Assembly: GCA_021772915.1 (NCBI GenBank) | Contig: JAJFLB010000008.1 | Location: forward strand, 1-64,000 | DNA: 64,000 nt | Origin: Gammaproteobacteria bacterium | GTDB lineage: Bacteria > Pseudomonadota > Gammaproteobacteria > Xanthomonadales > SZUA-36 | Direction of reading: 5' to 3' | Shown: in pieces, positions 17,499-27,024 of the stretch | Layout of the letters: each line of letters starts with the position of its first letter | Numbering within the stretch: position 1 is the stretch's first letter | Position numbers and translations under genes: made by a program | The notes under the pieces: model-generated | What the model was told of the DNA's origin: nothing | The model's input: only the letters and a program-made list of their open reading frames with translations | Database searches by the model: none

Positions 17499-18317
17499 AT
17501 GGTCAGCGGCGAACAACTTTCCGAATCGGTATTGCTGTTGGTTGACCGATTGAGCTGCTCACAGGCCGACCGATTGGGAAGACCTCTGTTAGCTGATATT
17601 TCCTTCCAAGTCGGCAAACAGGAACACACCGCAGTTATCGGTCATACCGGAGCGGGTAAGTCAACCTTGCTGGCGTGTATTTTGGGTGACAAAAACAAGC
17701 TAAGCGGATTGCATTTAACCGGTCGGATTGACTACACGCAAAACAATCTTCCGGGAACGACGAAGCGCAATGATGAAAGCTGGAATGGCGGCGGTATTTG
17801 CTGGATTCCGCAGGAGCCGGAAACGGCACTCAACCCGTCAAGATCCGTTAAAGCCCAATTGATTGAGATGACTTGTGCACGACTCAAAGTCTCCCGAGCC
17901 GATGCTGAAACCTTACTAAAAGCCAATTTCGAATCGGCTGACCAAATGGCATTGTTCGTCGTGCTCGATCGCTATCCATCGCAGTTTTCGGGTGGGGAGC
18001 TGCAACGAATTCTTATCTTGCATGCGCTAGTTGGTAATCCTTCGCTGGTATTGGCAGATGAACCAACCACCGCATTGGACGAAGAAAACAAACAGTCGAT
18101 TATGTCATTATTGATGCAATTGGTAACCGCTACTGGGGCCACACTGCTTTTATTATCACACGATTACGACACAATCAGGCAGTACTGCAAGCGCTTCATC
18201 TGTCTGGACAAAGGCAGGCTAATTGAAACCGGTCCGGTGTCTCAACTTTACAATCGACCGTCGGACAACAGTTTGACTTCGCTGTTGCGTGACTATGATC
18301 AACTACATCTGGTTTAG
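17499..18317 (+). CDS. ABC transporter ATPase, DppD/OppD-like
   Basis: A 272-residue cytoplasmic ATPase. Walker A GHTGAGKST, Q-loop ICWIPQEPETALNPS, signature FSGGELQR, Walker B LVLADEPT and switch His in LLSHDYD are intact. It lacks the C-terminal iron-sulfur/oligopeptide extension of full OppD (about 330 residues). It begins one base after the stop of the DppC-like gene and pairs with the next ATPase to energise the importer. Confidence 0.92.
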   Translation: MVSGEQLSESVLLLVDRLSCSQADRLGRPLLADISFQVGKQEHTAVIGHTGAGKSTLLACILGDKNKLSGLHLTGRIDYTQNNLPGTTKRNDESWNGGGICWIPQEPETALNPSRSVKAQLIEMTCARLKVSRADAETLLKANFESADQMALFVVLDRYPSQFSGGELQRILILHALVGNPSLVLADEPTTALDEENKQSIMSLLMQLVTATGATLLLLSHDYDTIRQYCKRFICLDKGRLIETGPVSQLYNRPSDNSLTSLLRDYDQLHLV

Positions 18318-18392
18318 TGCAGCGCAACAGGTGGTGTTTTTTGGGGCTTCCAATAGGCATGCTGAACAACCCAGAATAATTTCGTTACAAGC

Positions 18393-19100
18393 GTGGACTG
18401 CACACTGGTGATTGCTTCAACTCAGCCAACAAAAGACGAACCAGATCTACAGATTGAGATTCGCGATCTGGGCTACAGTTGGGTTTCCGGGACCAAAGCG
18501 AAAACAGTTTTTTCAGCTGTGAATCTGAACATTTATAGAGGCGAGGTCATTGGCATACGAGGAGTTTCAGGCTGCGGTAAAAGCACGCTTCTCAATTGTA
18601 TTTCCGGTCTCATTCAACCCACTCAAGGCGGCATTGACTATCACTTTTCCGGGCTCGACGGCAGAACAAAAGAAACCCCTATTCAACTGATATTCCAAAA
18701 TGCCCGTGCCAGTCTGAACCCGGCTCACAGTGTACGTTTCTGTTTGGATGAAGCACTCGGCGTAGGCCATGATAAACCCACATTGAAATACGTCAGCACG
18801 CTCACACAATTGTCTGAATTTGCACTTCTTGAAACTGCCCTACTGGGCAAATACCCGCACCAATTGTCAGGCGGGGAAGTACAGCAGGTTTGTTTGGCCA
18901 GGGCGCTGGCAGCACATCCCGACGTGCTATTGATGGACGAACCCACACGCTCACTTGATCCCAGAGCGAAACTCAAGCTACTGGATCAGCTTAAACATCT
19001 CAGTACCACCCTGGCGATAACGCTGGTCATTGCTTCCCATGATGACGCCGAGTTGAACTACATCACCGACAGGAGCATGTCACTGCCCGTACAAGACTAG
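18393..19100 (+). CDS. ABC transporter ATPase, DppF/OppF-like
   Basis: A 235-residue ATPase and last gene of the importer operon. Walker A GVSGCGKST, Q-loop IQLIFQNARASLNP, signature LSGGEVQQ, Walker B VLLMDEPTRSLD and switch His in VIASHDD are all present. The start is a GTG at 18393; a GTG at 18408 is an alternative. A 75-base gap separates it from the first ATPase, wider than other gaps in the operon. It is shorter than usual DppF (about 320), again lacking the C-terminal tail. It converges on rpoD with 43 bases between, where I see no convincing terminator. Confidence 0.9.
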   Translation: MDCTLVIASTQPTKDEPDLQIEIRDLGYSWVSGTKAKTVFSAVNLNIYRGEVIGIRGVSGCGKSTLLNCISGLIQPTQGGIDYHFSGLDGRTKETPIQLIFQNARASLNPAHSVRFCLDEALGVGHDKPTLKYVSTLTQLSEFALLETALLGKYPHQLSGGEVQQVCLARALAAHPDVLLMDEPTRSLDPRAKLKLLDQLKHLSTTLAITLVIASHDDAELNYITDRSMSLPVQD

Positions 19101-19143
19101 AGAAGTTGCAACGCAACTGGGAGATACTTAATGCCCTCTGGTA

Positions 19144-21009
19144 TTACTCCAGATCAAGGAAACTTCGTAGCTGCTCCGACCGCGTTGGATGGCGCAACTT
19201 GCGTAAGGCCTTGGCTTCGATCTGCCGGATACGCTCACGGGTTACATCAAACTGCTTACCGACCTCTTCGAGCGTGTGGTCGGTGTTCATATCAATACCG
19301 AAACGCATACGCAATACCTTGGCCTCACGTGGAGTCAGACCTGCAAGCACACCCTGCACGGTGCCGGTCAAGCCAGTGCCGGTGGCGGAGTCAACCGGTG
19401 ATGCGATGTTGGCGTCTTCGATAAAATCACCCAGGTGTGAATCTTCGTCATCACCAATGGGTGTTTCCATGGAAATGGGCTCCTTGGCAATCTTCAACAC
19501 CTTGCGAACTTTGTCCTCGGGCATTTCCATACGTATGGAGAGTTCTTCGGGTGTAGGTTCACGCCCGACCTCCTGCAACATCTGACGAGAAATTCTATTG
19601 AGCTTATTGATGGTCTCAATCATATGAACCGGAATACGGATGGTGCGGGCCTGATCCGCAATTGAACGCGTAATTGCCTGACGAATCCACCAGGTTGCGT
19701 AGGTGGAAAATTTATAACCACGTCGGTATTCAAACTTGTCTACCGCTTTCATCAAACCGATATTGCCTTCTTGGATCAGGTCCAGAAATTGCAATCCGCG
19801 GTTGGTGTACTTCTTGGCAATAGAGATGACCAGCCTGAGGTTAGCTTCGACCATTTCCTTTTTGGCGCGGCGGGCTTTTGCTTCACCGATGGACATGGCG
19901 CGATTGATGTCCTTTAGTTCTGCGATGGTGATCCTGATAGCAACTTGCTGACGGCTCAACCTGACCTGCAGTTCACGGATATCCGCAGCAGAGTCCTGTA
20001 AACCCACGACCCACTTTTGCCTGCCTTCGAGGAGTGGATCGAGCCACTTGGTATTGGCTTCATTCTTGTTAAAGCTCTTGACGAAAGACTGCTTGGGCAT
20101 TTTTGCCTGACGCACCACCATTTGCATGATCGCTCTTTCGCATTCACGGGAGCGTGATACTGCGAATCGCAAACGATCGACCAGGTGATCAACCATTTTG
20201 GCCGGCAGCTTAAGTAGCATGAACATCTCGGCCATTTCATTGAGACATTCCTGCACTTTTGGATGCCCGGGGCCTTTCTTATCCTGCAGCTTCACAAACT
20301 TCCCATGAAATTTGCCCAGCTTTTCAAAGTGCGCTGCGACCTCTTCCAGATCAGGCCCAGTTGGGCCCTCTTCTTCTTCTTCCTCTGCTTCTTCTTGTTT
20401 CCCGTCTTTGCCATTGGCAGCGGATTTGGCAGCTTGATTTTTGACTACATCTGCGGGCTTCTTTGCCACCGGGATGGGTTCCTCCGGGGCATTCGGATCA
20501 ATAAAATCGATCATCACCTCAGTCAGACGTTGCCTGCCTTCCTGGTGGAGAATATATCCATCGAGCAGAACCGTGTGGGTGGCTGGAAAACGTGCCAGGG
20601 CCAGGTGCACCTGCTTCAGTCCGGCCTCAATTCGCTTGGCGATGACGATTTCGCCTTCGCGGGTAAGCAACTCAACCGTTCCCATTTCACGCATATACAT
20701 ACGCACGGGATCGGTGGTGCGTCCAATTTCAGTCTCAACGGCAGCGAGTGCTGCGGCCGCTTCTTCGGCCGCTGTGTCATCGTCGGTTGCAGTTGTTGCT
20801 TCGTCATTCAGGATCAGGGAGTCGGCATCTGGTGCTTTTTCATGCACGGAAATGCCCATATCATTAATCATGTTAATGATATCTTCGATCTGCTCCGGAT
20901 CGACAATGTCATCGGGCAGGTGATCGTTAACCTGGGCGTAGGTCAGAAACCCCTGCTCCTTACCCTTGGTTATCAGATCTTTTAATTGTGACTGCTGATT
21001 TTGATTCAT
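19144..21009 (-). CDS. rpoD: RNA polymerase sigma factor RpoD (sigma70)
   Basis: A 621-residue housekeeping sigma factor. Region 1.1 is at the N-terminus ([20 protein letters not shown]); region 1.2 has [12 protein letters not shown]; a non-conserved insert with a run of Glu lies near 200-225. Region 2 shows [19 protein letters not shown] and [14 protein letters not shown] (-10 recognition and melting). Region 4 has [20 protein letters not shown] for -35 contact. Length and order match gammaproteobacterial RpoD (613 in E. coli). It is the last gene of the rpsU-yqeY-dnaG-rpoD operon; the 75-base gap after dnaG could hold an internal promoter. Confidence 0.98.
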   Translation of the reverse strand: MNQNQQSQLKDLITKGKEQGFLTYAQVNDHLPDDIVDPEQIEDIINMINDMGISVHEKAPDADSLILNDEATTATDDDTAAEEAAAALAAVETEIGRTTDPVRMYMREMGTVELLTREGEIVIAKRIEAGLKQVHLALARFPATHTVLLDGYILHQEGRQRLTEVMIDFIDPNAPEEPIPVAKKPADVVKNQAAKSAANGKDGKQEEAEEEEEEGPTGPDLEEVAAHFEKLGKFHGKFVKLQDKKGPGHPKVQECLNEMAEMFMLLKLPAKMVDHLVDRLRFAVSRSRECERAIMQMVVRQAKMPKQSFVKSFNKNEANTKWLDPLLEGRQKWVVGLQDSAADIRELQVRLSRQQVAIRITIAELKDINRAMSIGEAKARRAKKEMVEANLRLVISIAKKYTNRGLQFLDLIQEGNIGLMKAVDKFEYRRGYKFSTYATWWIRQAITRSIADQARTIRIPVHMIETINKLNRISRQMLQEVGREPTPEELSIRMEMPEDKVRKVLKIAKEPISMETPIGDDEDSHLGDFIEDANIASPVDSATGTGLTGTVQGVLAGLTPREAKVLRMRFGIDMNTDHTLEEVGKQFDVTRERIRQIEAKALRKLRHPTRSEQLRSFLDLE

Positions 21010-21084
21010 ATGCCTTTTGCTAACTATAGTCCATGAAAACTATGCTTGCGACCCCAATTAACGGTTAATTGGCATCAATCAGAT

Positions 21085-22812
21085 TTACTGACCCTCGAGC
21101 CACTTCTTCAGTTGCTGTTGGCGTTGTTGCAATGCCCGGTACTCGTCCTGTTGCTCAATTACATTGGTTACTCTGGACAGCAATAATTCTACCCAGTTCA
21201 GACGAATGCGATTGACCGCGTCCAGAAACTCCTGGGTCTGTTGTTCCTCCTCTCCCGGGAGATGCCAAACAGCCAGCTTTTGCAAATACGACACGGCCGG
21301 ATGTTCATGCCAAATCTCTATCAGTTGGGCCGTTGTGATATTAGGGCGCTGAGTGCAGAAATCAACAAGTTCTTTGAAGATTTCCACACCCTGGAGGTCA
21401 TTTTCCCCGGAACCGGTGAATTCGTCGGTATTTTCAACCCCTGCTGCCAGAGAGGGACTTTGTACCAGGTATGCTATTGCGGTACGCATGGGTGTGCGTT
21501 TCTGTGTGGGCCTTCCACGTTCAACCACCCCCCCAGATTGCGTTGTCGTGGTCTGAGAGGCAATCAGTAGTTTATGTTGCGCAAGCGACTCCAGCCTGGC
21601 TGTCATCATGTCACGGTAGACACCCTCGGGCATGGTCTGGATATAGGGCTGTGCCTGCTGTACCAGCCGCGCCCGTGAGTCAAGATTGCCGAGATCAATG
21701 TCAGCCGTGAAATGATCAAAGAAAAATGTGGATAACGGCCCGGCGTTCTGCAGATGCTGGCTGAAGACTTCCTGGCCGTGTTTGCGCACCATGCTATCTG
21801 GATCCTCATCTTCCGGCAGAAACAGGAATTTTGCCTGCAGTCCTTCCCGCAACTTGGGTAACGCCGCCTCCAGCGCCCGCCAGGCAGCCTTACGTCCGGC
21901 CTGATCACCATCAAAACAAAACACCACGGTATCGGCAGCACGAAACAGCATTTCCACCTGTATGGGCGTGACCGCGGTACCGGAAGTCGCCACCACATTC
22001 TTGAAACCAAACTGGGCCAGTGCAACCACATCCATGTAACCTTCCACCACGATGATATCGTCACGGCGACCGGCACGTTGACGCGCCAGGTAGAGACCGT
22101 AAAGCTCCCTGCTCTTGTGGTACAACGAAGTCTCAGGAGAGTTGAGGTATTTTGGCCCGTCATCTGACATTGCGCGGCCACCAAATGCAATCACCCGTCC
22201 CCGGCGATCATGAATCGGGAACATAATGCGGTCACGGAACTTATCATAGGTCCCATTCTTGCCTTCACTGAGCATACCGGCCTGCTTCAGTTGCGCCAGT
22301 TTCTGCCCGTCTTTGCCCAGGTGATTTTTGAGTGTTTCCCAACCGGCGGGGGCATAACCAATCTCAAAATCGTGACTAATCTCAGCACTCAAGCCACGTC
22401 CCTTGAGATACTCAACAGCCCCGGTGTGGGTTTTCAGTTGCGCCTGGTAAAACTTCGCGCAAGCTGCCAGCAAATCGTACAAACCGGTATCGGGGCGCGC
22501 GGCTTGACCGCCGCTGGAAGGAACTTCCAAACCGGCCATGCGGGCCAGTTCTTCAACCGCATCAAGAAACTCCAGACCCTCGTATTGCATCAAAAAACCA
22601 ATGGCGGAACCGTGCGCACCACAACCAAAACAATGATAGAACTGCTTCTTGGGGCTGACGGTAAAAGAGGGTGTATTTTCTTCGTGAAATGGGCAGCGTG
22701 ACTGAAATTCGCTGCCGGCGCGTTTCAGGGGAACGCGTCGCTCAATCAACTCGACAATATCAGTGCGCGCCAATACTTCTTCGATAAAAGAATCGGGCAG
22801 ACGACCACTCAT
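21085..22812 (-). CDS. dnaG: DNA primase DnaG
   Basis: A 575-residue primase that makes RNA primers at the replication fork. The zinc-binding domain has Cys40, His43, Cys61 and Cys64 (CPFH and CFGC). The RNA-polymerase core follows, with the TOPRIM Glu in VVEGYMDV and the acidic pair in FCFDGDQAG. The C-terminal 130 residues are the DnaB-binding domain. Length is close to E. coli DnaG (581). It lies between yqeY and rpoD in the classical macromolecular-synthesis order. Confidence 0.98.
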   Translation of the reverse strand: MSGRLPDSFIEEVLARTDIVELIERRVPLKRAGSEFQSRCPFHEENTPSFTVSPKKQFYHCFGCGAHGSAIGFLMQYEGLEFLDAVEELARMAGLEVPSSGGQAARPDTGLYDLLAACAKFYQAQLKTHTGAVEYLKGRGLSAEISHDFEIGYAPAGWETLKNHLGKDGQKLAQLKQAGMLSEGKNGTYDKFRDRIMFPIHDRRGRVIAFGGRAMSDDGPKYLNSPETSLYHKSRELYGLYLARQRAGRRDDIIVVEGYMDVVALAQFGFKNVVATSGTAVTPIQVEMLFRAADTVVFCFDGDQAGRKAAWRALEAALPKLREGLQAKFLFLPEDEDPDSMVRKHGQEVFSQHLQNAGPLSTFFFDHFTADIDLGNLDSRARLVQQAQPYIQTMPEGVYRDMMTARLESLAQHKLLIASQTTTTQSGGVVERGRPTQKRTPMRTAIAYLVQSPSLAAGVENTDEFTGSGENDLQGVEIFKELVDFCTQRPNITTAQLIEIWHEHPAVSYLQKLAVWHLPGEEEQQTQEFLDAVNRIRLNWVELLLSRVTNVIEQQDEYRALQQRQQQLKKWLEGQ

Positions 22813-22854
22813 GGGCTATTTGACTGATGGGACGGGCCAGTGGCCGAAAGCATA

Positions 22855-23301
22855 TCAGGCGCCGAGCTGTGTTTTCACGGCCTGACTGACCGCTTTCATG
22901 TCGGCCCGGCCCTGCACCTCTCCCCTGAGCTGGTTCATTACCGTACCCATGTCGCGAATGCTGCTGGCACCCGTTGCCGCAATGACCTGCTTGATCAGTG
23001 CGCCTACTTCGGCATCGCTCAGGGCTTCGGGCAGATAGTCCGCAATCAAATCGAGCTCGTATTTTTCCTGCGCTGCCAGATCGTCGCGACCCGCTGTTTG
23101 ATACAGCTCAAGTGATTCCCTGCGTTGCTTGCTCATTTTATCAAGTACGGCAAGTATCCCCTTTTCGTCCAGCTCGACGCGTTGGTCCACTTCAATCTGT
23201 TTAATCGCAGCCGTAATCAGACGCAATGCGGTCAAACGCTGTTGATCACGTGCGCGCATGGCTGACTTGACGTCATCCTGAATTTGGCTCTTTAAGGTCA
23301 T
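22855..23301 (-). CDS. yqeY: GatB/YqeY domain protein
   Basis: A 148-residue cytoplasmic protein related to the C-terminal tRNA-binding tail of GatB. Typical features are DDVKSAMRARDQQRLTALRL at the start and GASSIRDMGTVMNQLRGE near the end. It occupies the usual place between rpsU and dnaG in many proteobacteria. Its role is not established; tRNA-dependent amidation has been suggested for the family from its resemblance to GatB. Confidence 0.95.
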   Translation of the reverse strand: MTLKSQIQDDVKSAMRARDQQRLTALRLITAAIKQIEVDQRVELDEKGILAVLDKMSKQRRESLELYQTAGRDDLAAQEKYELDLIADYLPEALSDAEVGALIKQVIAATGASSIRDMGTVMNQLRGEVQGRADMKAVSQAVKTQLGA

Positions 23302-23340
23302 GGAAACAAAACTATCAAGAATCCCCGTGGTGGGGAAAAA

Positions 23341-23556
23341 TCAATACATGCGGGTACGGCGAATATTTTCCCGTGCAAGGCGACGCAGGTTGCGTTTTAC
23401 AGCGGCTGCGGATTTGCGTTTGCGTTCCTGGGTCGGCTTTTCGTAATACTCACGGCGACGTGTTTCCGCGAGTACTCCGGCCTTTTCACAGGAACGCTTA
23501 AAGCGACGTAGTGCATATTCAAATGGCTCGTTTTCGCGAACTTTTACGCTGGGCAT
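23341..23556 (-). CDS. rpsU: 30S ribosomal protein S21
   Basis: A 71-residue basic protein. [20 protein letters not shown] and the Arg/Lys-rich tail ending [11 protein letters not shown] are characteristic of gammaproteobacterial S21, which binds the 3' end of 16S rRNA and helps initiation. It is the promoter-proximal gene of the MMS operon. Confidence 0.98.
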   Translation of the reverse strand: MPSVKVRENEPFEYALRRFKRSCEKAGVLAETRRREYYEKPTQERKRKSAAAVKRNLRRLARENIRRTRMY

Positions 23557-23602
23557 CGGTACTCCGGTTTATCTGTTATGCCAAAAGTGGGCGTAGCCGC
23601 CT

Positions 23603-23632
23603 ATTTTAACCCTTTATACCGGATCCGTGCAA
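23603..23632 (-). promoter_or_regulatory. Putative promoter of the rpsU operon
   Basis: On the minus strand TTGCAC (23632-23627), an 18-base spacer and TAAAAT (23608-23603) resemble a sigma70 promoter, about 45 bases upstream of the rpsU start. No second signal of similar quality is seen. Confidence 0.45.
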
Positions 23633-23639
23633 AGAAAAT

Positions 23640-25217
23640 TCAATCGGCAGATGCCACGGCCACTGCACCGCCCCTGCGTGGGTCACCGGCCGCGCTGAAT
23701 TGTCCGCCAGCCATTCGTTTCACGACGTGCACCCCACCGAAGAACAAATTGGCTTGTGGCCATTGTTCTACACCAGGCCATTCCGCCTCCAGTGACTGAA
23801 GCGCCCCGGTAGAGAAACCGGATTCCATATTCAGCTGACCGCCCTCAAGATGCAGTCGGGGAGCCGTTACTGCCTCCTCCAGCCCCATACCGTATTCAAG
23901 CATATTGGATAAAACCTGCAATGTGGCACTGCGAATTCTATTGGACCCACCCGAACCCAGGGCAAGTTGTCCGCCGTCCGGCATGCGCACAATGGTTGGT
24001 GTCATCATGGAAGCCAACCGCACACCGGGTGGCAGACGATGAAAACCATCGGGATTAAGATCCTCTTCACCGAGCATGTTATTCAGCATAATCCCACTAC
24101 CGGGCAATACATAAGACGAGCTTTCACCATTGGAAAGCGTCAGGCTGGCCAGATTGCCAGCGGCGTCTGCCACGCTAATCTGAGTTGTCCCCCGTGAAAA
24201 TATCGCACCCGTTTGTAGCGTCTTGTGCCAATGGTTAAGACTTTCCGGTGACAATATTTTCTCCAGATTCCCGTCATCCAACCCGGTTCCCAGGGCCTGG
24301 TCCTGCCTGTGTCCGGCCCTTACCAGGTCGGAGGCCTGCATTACGCGGGCCAGTGCCATAGCATGTTCAGCACTACCCCATGGAGGAAGCGGGGGCCGGG
24401 ATTTCTCCAGCAAGGACAAGGCAAAAGCTACCAGGCAACCACCCGGTGAGGGTGGGCTATTGACACAAATGCTGGCACCATGGGAGGTGAACGTTACCGG
24501 CCGACGCCGGATCACCTGGTAGGATTGCAGGTCAGAGGCAGTGATCAGACCGCCACCCGCCACACAATCACGCACCAACTGCCGTGCCGGCTCACCCTCG
24601 TAGAACCACTTGGAATCGTTATCGGCCAGGTTTTCCAGGGTTTCGCCCAACTCCGGGTTTGCAATCCACTCACCGATTTCGGCCAGCCTACCTGGAGCAT
24701 GCAATGCCGAGGCCAGTCTCAGCGCGGTGGGGGTGGCCTCAATAATGGGTTGCAATACCTCGCTTAAGTATCTTTGCAGCGCATTGACACGCACACCCTC
24801 ACGCGCCAGATAAACAGCGGGTTCAACAATCTTTTTTAGCGGCAGACGACAACGCTCTGCATGAACAGCAAACAGACCGGCCACCACCCCCGGCACCGCA
24901 ATGGATCCCATACCGATATGAAATTCCTGAGTGGCCGTACCGAAATCTGCGTCAATGGGATAAAAATCCAGCTCCCCTTCAGTAACAGAAGGTGTCTGGG
25001 TAAAAAAGTCGAAAACCTGTGCATCACCACTGGCAGGCTGGGCAAGCAAAAACCCGCCGCCACCGAGGCTGGCCAGCATGGGTTCACATACACAGGCGGC
25101 ACACATGGCGCCCAATGCAGCGTCAAAGGCATTGCCGCCTTCCTCGAGCAGCATCCTGGCCGCCCTTGAGGTTTCTTTGTGCCCCGATGCCACTACACCC
25201 AGAGTTCTGGTCAACAC
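23640..25217 (-). CDS. Gamma-glutamyltransferase family protein
   Basis: A 525-residue Ntn-hydrolase of the gamma-glutamyltransferase family. The self-processing and catalytic Thr344 lies in SRGTTQISVADAAGN; the small-subunit motif MLNNMLGEEDLNP and the Gly-rich ALGSGGSNRI follow. In family members the precursor is cleaved before this Thr into two subunits and transfers or hydrolyses gamma-glutamyl groups. No signal peptide is visible from the chosen start, so a cytoplasmic location is likelier than the periplasmic one of E. coli Ggt; an upstream start is not apparent. It lies just upstream of rpsU, where many gammaproteobacteria have tsaD divergent. Confidence 0.9.
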   Translation of the reverse strand: MLTRTLGVVASGHKETSRAARMLLEEGGNAFDAALGAMCAACVCEPMLASLGGGGFLLAQPASGDAQVFDFFTQTPSVTEGELDFYPIDADFGTATQEFHIGMGSIAVPGVVAGLFAVHAERCRLPLKKIVEPAVYLAREGVRVNALQRYLSEVLQPIIEATPTALRLASALHAPGRLAEIGEWIANPELGETLENLADNDSKWFYEGEPARQLVRDCVAGGGLITASDLQSYQVIRRRPVTFTSHGASICVNSPPSPGGCLVAFALSLLEKSRPPLPPWGSAEHAMALARVMQASDLVRAGHRQDQALGTGLDDGNLEKILSPESLNHWHKTLQTGAIFSRGTTQISVADAAGNLASLTLSNGESSSYVLPGSGIMLNNMLGEEDLNPDGFHRLPPGVRLASMMTPTIVRMPDGGQLALGSGGSNRIRSATLQVLSNMLEYGMGLEEAVTAPRLHLEGGQLNMESGFSTGALQSLEAEWPGVEQWPQANLFFGGVHVVKRMAGGQFSAAGDPRRGGAVAVASAD

Positions 25218-25285
25218 TTAATCCCATCTGATTATTCCAGACAATATGTTACCGCAAAGACCTGGGGTTGGATTGCATTACCCAA

Positions 25286-25500
25286 CCCGGGCATGGGTTC
25301 AAATTGATCTGGATCATGGCGGTGTTTATACCGCATGGATCTAGTTGCCCCGAGTCGCGACCCGGCGGACGCCATGCACTCAGACACCGCCATCGCGCTG
25401 CACGAACTGGGTCACTTCCTGGAAGCGGCACGTCTTCGTGCGCTTAATGATTCGATCCAGGATTCAGTTGAGGTCCAGTTTGCCGCGCCCCGCGCGGCGC
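25286..25500 (+). pseudogene. Decayed partial copy of the promoter and 5' end of the giant enolase-dikinase gene
   Basis: This stretch repeats the promoter and first codons of the gene at 32.5 kb, with only a few differences per hundred bases over the promoter part. It includes the FNR-like box, the GCGGT/ACCGC inverted repeat and HTAIALHELGHF-type coding sequence (here DTAIALHELGHFLEAARL). Relative to the intact gene, 216 bp (72 codons, the first membrane helix) are missing; the junction falls in ACACCG, which occurs at both deletion ends of the intact copy (32576-32581 and 32792-32797). Similarity stops near 25490-25500 in a GC-rich run, so no functional protein is expected. The copy is in the same direction, about 7.2 kb upstream. 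Confidence 0.85.
25304..25317. promoter_or_regulatory. Relic FNR/Anr-like box
   Basis: TTGATCTGGATCAT is the duplicated counterpart of the box at 32496-32509; both half-sites (TTGAT, ATCAT) are kept, but the downstream TATAGT has become TCTAGT. Probably non-functional, though it could still bind FNR. Confidence 0.5.
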
Positions 25501-25604
25501 GGGCCCCGCGCGGCAGGAGGCGAGGGTTGGGATGTTGTTGAGGGATTGAGTGGCGAGGAGCTTTTACTCTGAGCCCAAGCATTACTGCGAGCACTGAGAG
25601 CCAA

Positions 25605-26912
25605 TTACTCCAGCTGATTTACGATTTGCCACACAGCGTCTACCTCAGCCTGAAAGTAACCGGGTGCATAGCTGGTGTAAATTCGTTTACCCTTTTGCAC
25701 GTCGAAAAGCAGCATGCTGTGATCAGCGTCGGGGAAAACGTACAAGGTATATGGTTTTCCAGCCTCGGCATATGCCTTGAGCTTGTTTATTGTTTGTGCA
25801 TTGGGTGCACTGATGTCTTTTTCACCCAGCAGCCACGCCATCGGCTTGTCAGACTTCGATAACACGTCGACCGAATCGTAATACCAGTTGAGACCCTCTG
25901 GAAGTTGGGACGGGCCAAGCAGGCGAACAAGAAATTTGGGGAACTTGAGCATTATTCCTATAGGTGTGTCGTCAAGATATTTTGTCCAGGCAGCGTTTTC
26001 GTGTTGCTGTTTGAGCCGTTCAAACGTTTTCCAGTCACTCTTAAATTCATGCGCCACCAGCTCAATTGCGGCACGAATAAGCGCATCTGCATCGCGCAGT
26101 TCCTCTGCAGACACATCGGCATCGATGAGCAGTTGGCGCATCTCCATTCGTGCTTCTTCGGCTGGTGATTCAATCATTCCAAAATTCACAATTACGAACT
26201 GGATGACATCTGACTTGCTGGCAGCCAACGGTGCGACCCATGCACCCTGGCTGTACCCACTCAGACCAACGCGACCGGGGTCAACTTCGACATCATTTAC
26301 AATCGAATTGGCAGCAGCAATCGCATCCCGGGCCAGTTGCTCATAGTCAAAAGTAAACGAACCTTCGGAACGCCCTGAACCACGTTTATCATAAGTCAAG
26401 GCAGCGATGCCATTGGCAACGAAGAAGTCGCTGTCAAAATACCATTCGGTGCCGGGACTGTCGCCGGAACCGTGCACCAGCACAACCGCTGGAAAGGGCG
26501 GTGGGCTATCGGGAAGTTGCAACCGGCCATGGAGCTTCGCACCATCGCTCTCAAACCAGACCGTTCGCTCCTTGCCTATTCGCCGCGCAGACAGCGGCGT
26601 TTCTCCAGTAGTAATCCATTGCAAAGATTGTGTAAGGCCTTGTTGACTGGTATCAAATGTCACGGTCAAGTTAACTGGTTCCCGGTTGCTGAAGCCTTTC
26701 CCGGAAACAAAAACCTTGTCAGTGTCCTTATACAAGCGACCTGTTGCCCCGCTCTTAAACAGCCGGTAGCGCAGTGAATCTCCCGAGCTCCGACTTATGC
26801 TGACAATACGTCCATCAGTAAGCTGGTAAGCACCCAGCAGTCCTTTATCTGGCGGGCTTGCGGCACAACCGGAGACGAGCAGGAATACCAGGAAAATATT
26901 TTTTTGTTGCAT
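25605..26912 (-). CDS. Alpha/beta hydrolase lipoprotein
   Basis: A 435-residue exported hydrolase. Residues 1-17 form a signal ending in the lipobox VSGC, so it should be lipid-anchored in the envelope; the ATG at 26912 gives this signal directly, while the frame opens at 26948. Residues about 25-110 form a small beta domain; from about 125 an alpha/beta-hydrolase domain follows with VLVHGSGDSPGTEWY (oxyanion hole), TYDKRGSGRSEG, the nucleophile in LSGYSQGAW and a late DADHS supplying the His. This layout is common in S9-like/DUF-annotated esterases and peptidases. The substrate is unknown. It stands alone, leftward. Confidence 0.87.
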   Translation of the reverse strand: MQQKNIFLVFLLVSGCAASPPDKGLLGAYQLTDGRIVSISRSSGDSLRYRLFKSGATGRLYKDTDKVFVSGKGFSNREPVNLTVTFDTSQQGLTQSLQWITTGETPLSARRIGKERTVWFESDGAKLHGRLQLPDSPPPFPAVVLVHGSGDSPGTEWYFDSDFFVANGIAALTYDKRGSGRSEGSFTFDYEQLARDAIAAANSIVNDVEVDPGRVGLSGYSQGAWVAPLAASKSDVIQFVIVNFGMIESPAEEARMEMRQLLIDADVSAEELRDADALIRAAIELVAHEFKSDWKTFERLKQQHENAAWTKYLDDTPIGIMLKFPKFLVRLLGPSQLPEGLNWYYDSVDVLSKSDKPMAWLLGEKDISAPNAQTINKLKAYAEAGKPYTLYVFPDADHSMLLFDVQKGKRIYTSYAPGYFQAEVDAVWQIVNQLE

Positions 26913-27024
26913 TGTCCAAGTCCGTAAATAATTGGCAGGACCCAGCATGTAGGGCTATGAATTCATTGGCAATGAGAACCCTGTTCGGCTGCATTTAGAC
27001 GGACAAAAAAGTCTTCAGAGACTG

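Noticed and set aside
23310-23330. CCCC/GGGG stem between rpsU and yqeY as attenuator
   Set aside because: Four-base stem without a T tract on the transcribed side; too weak to call.
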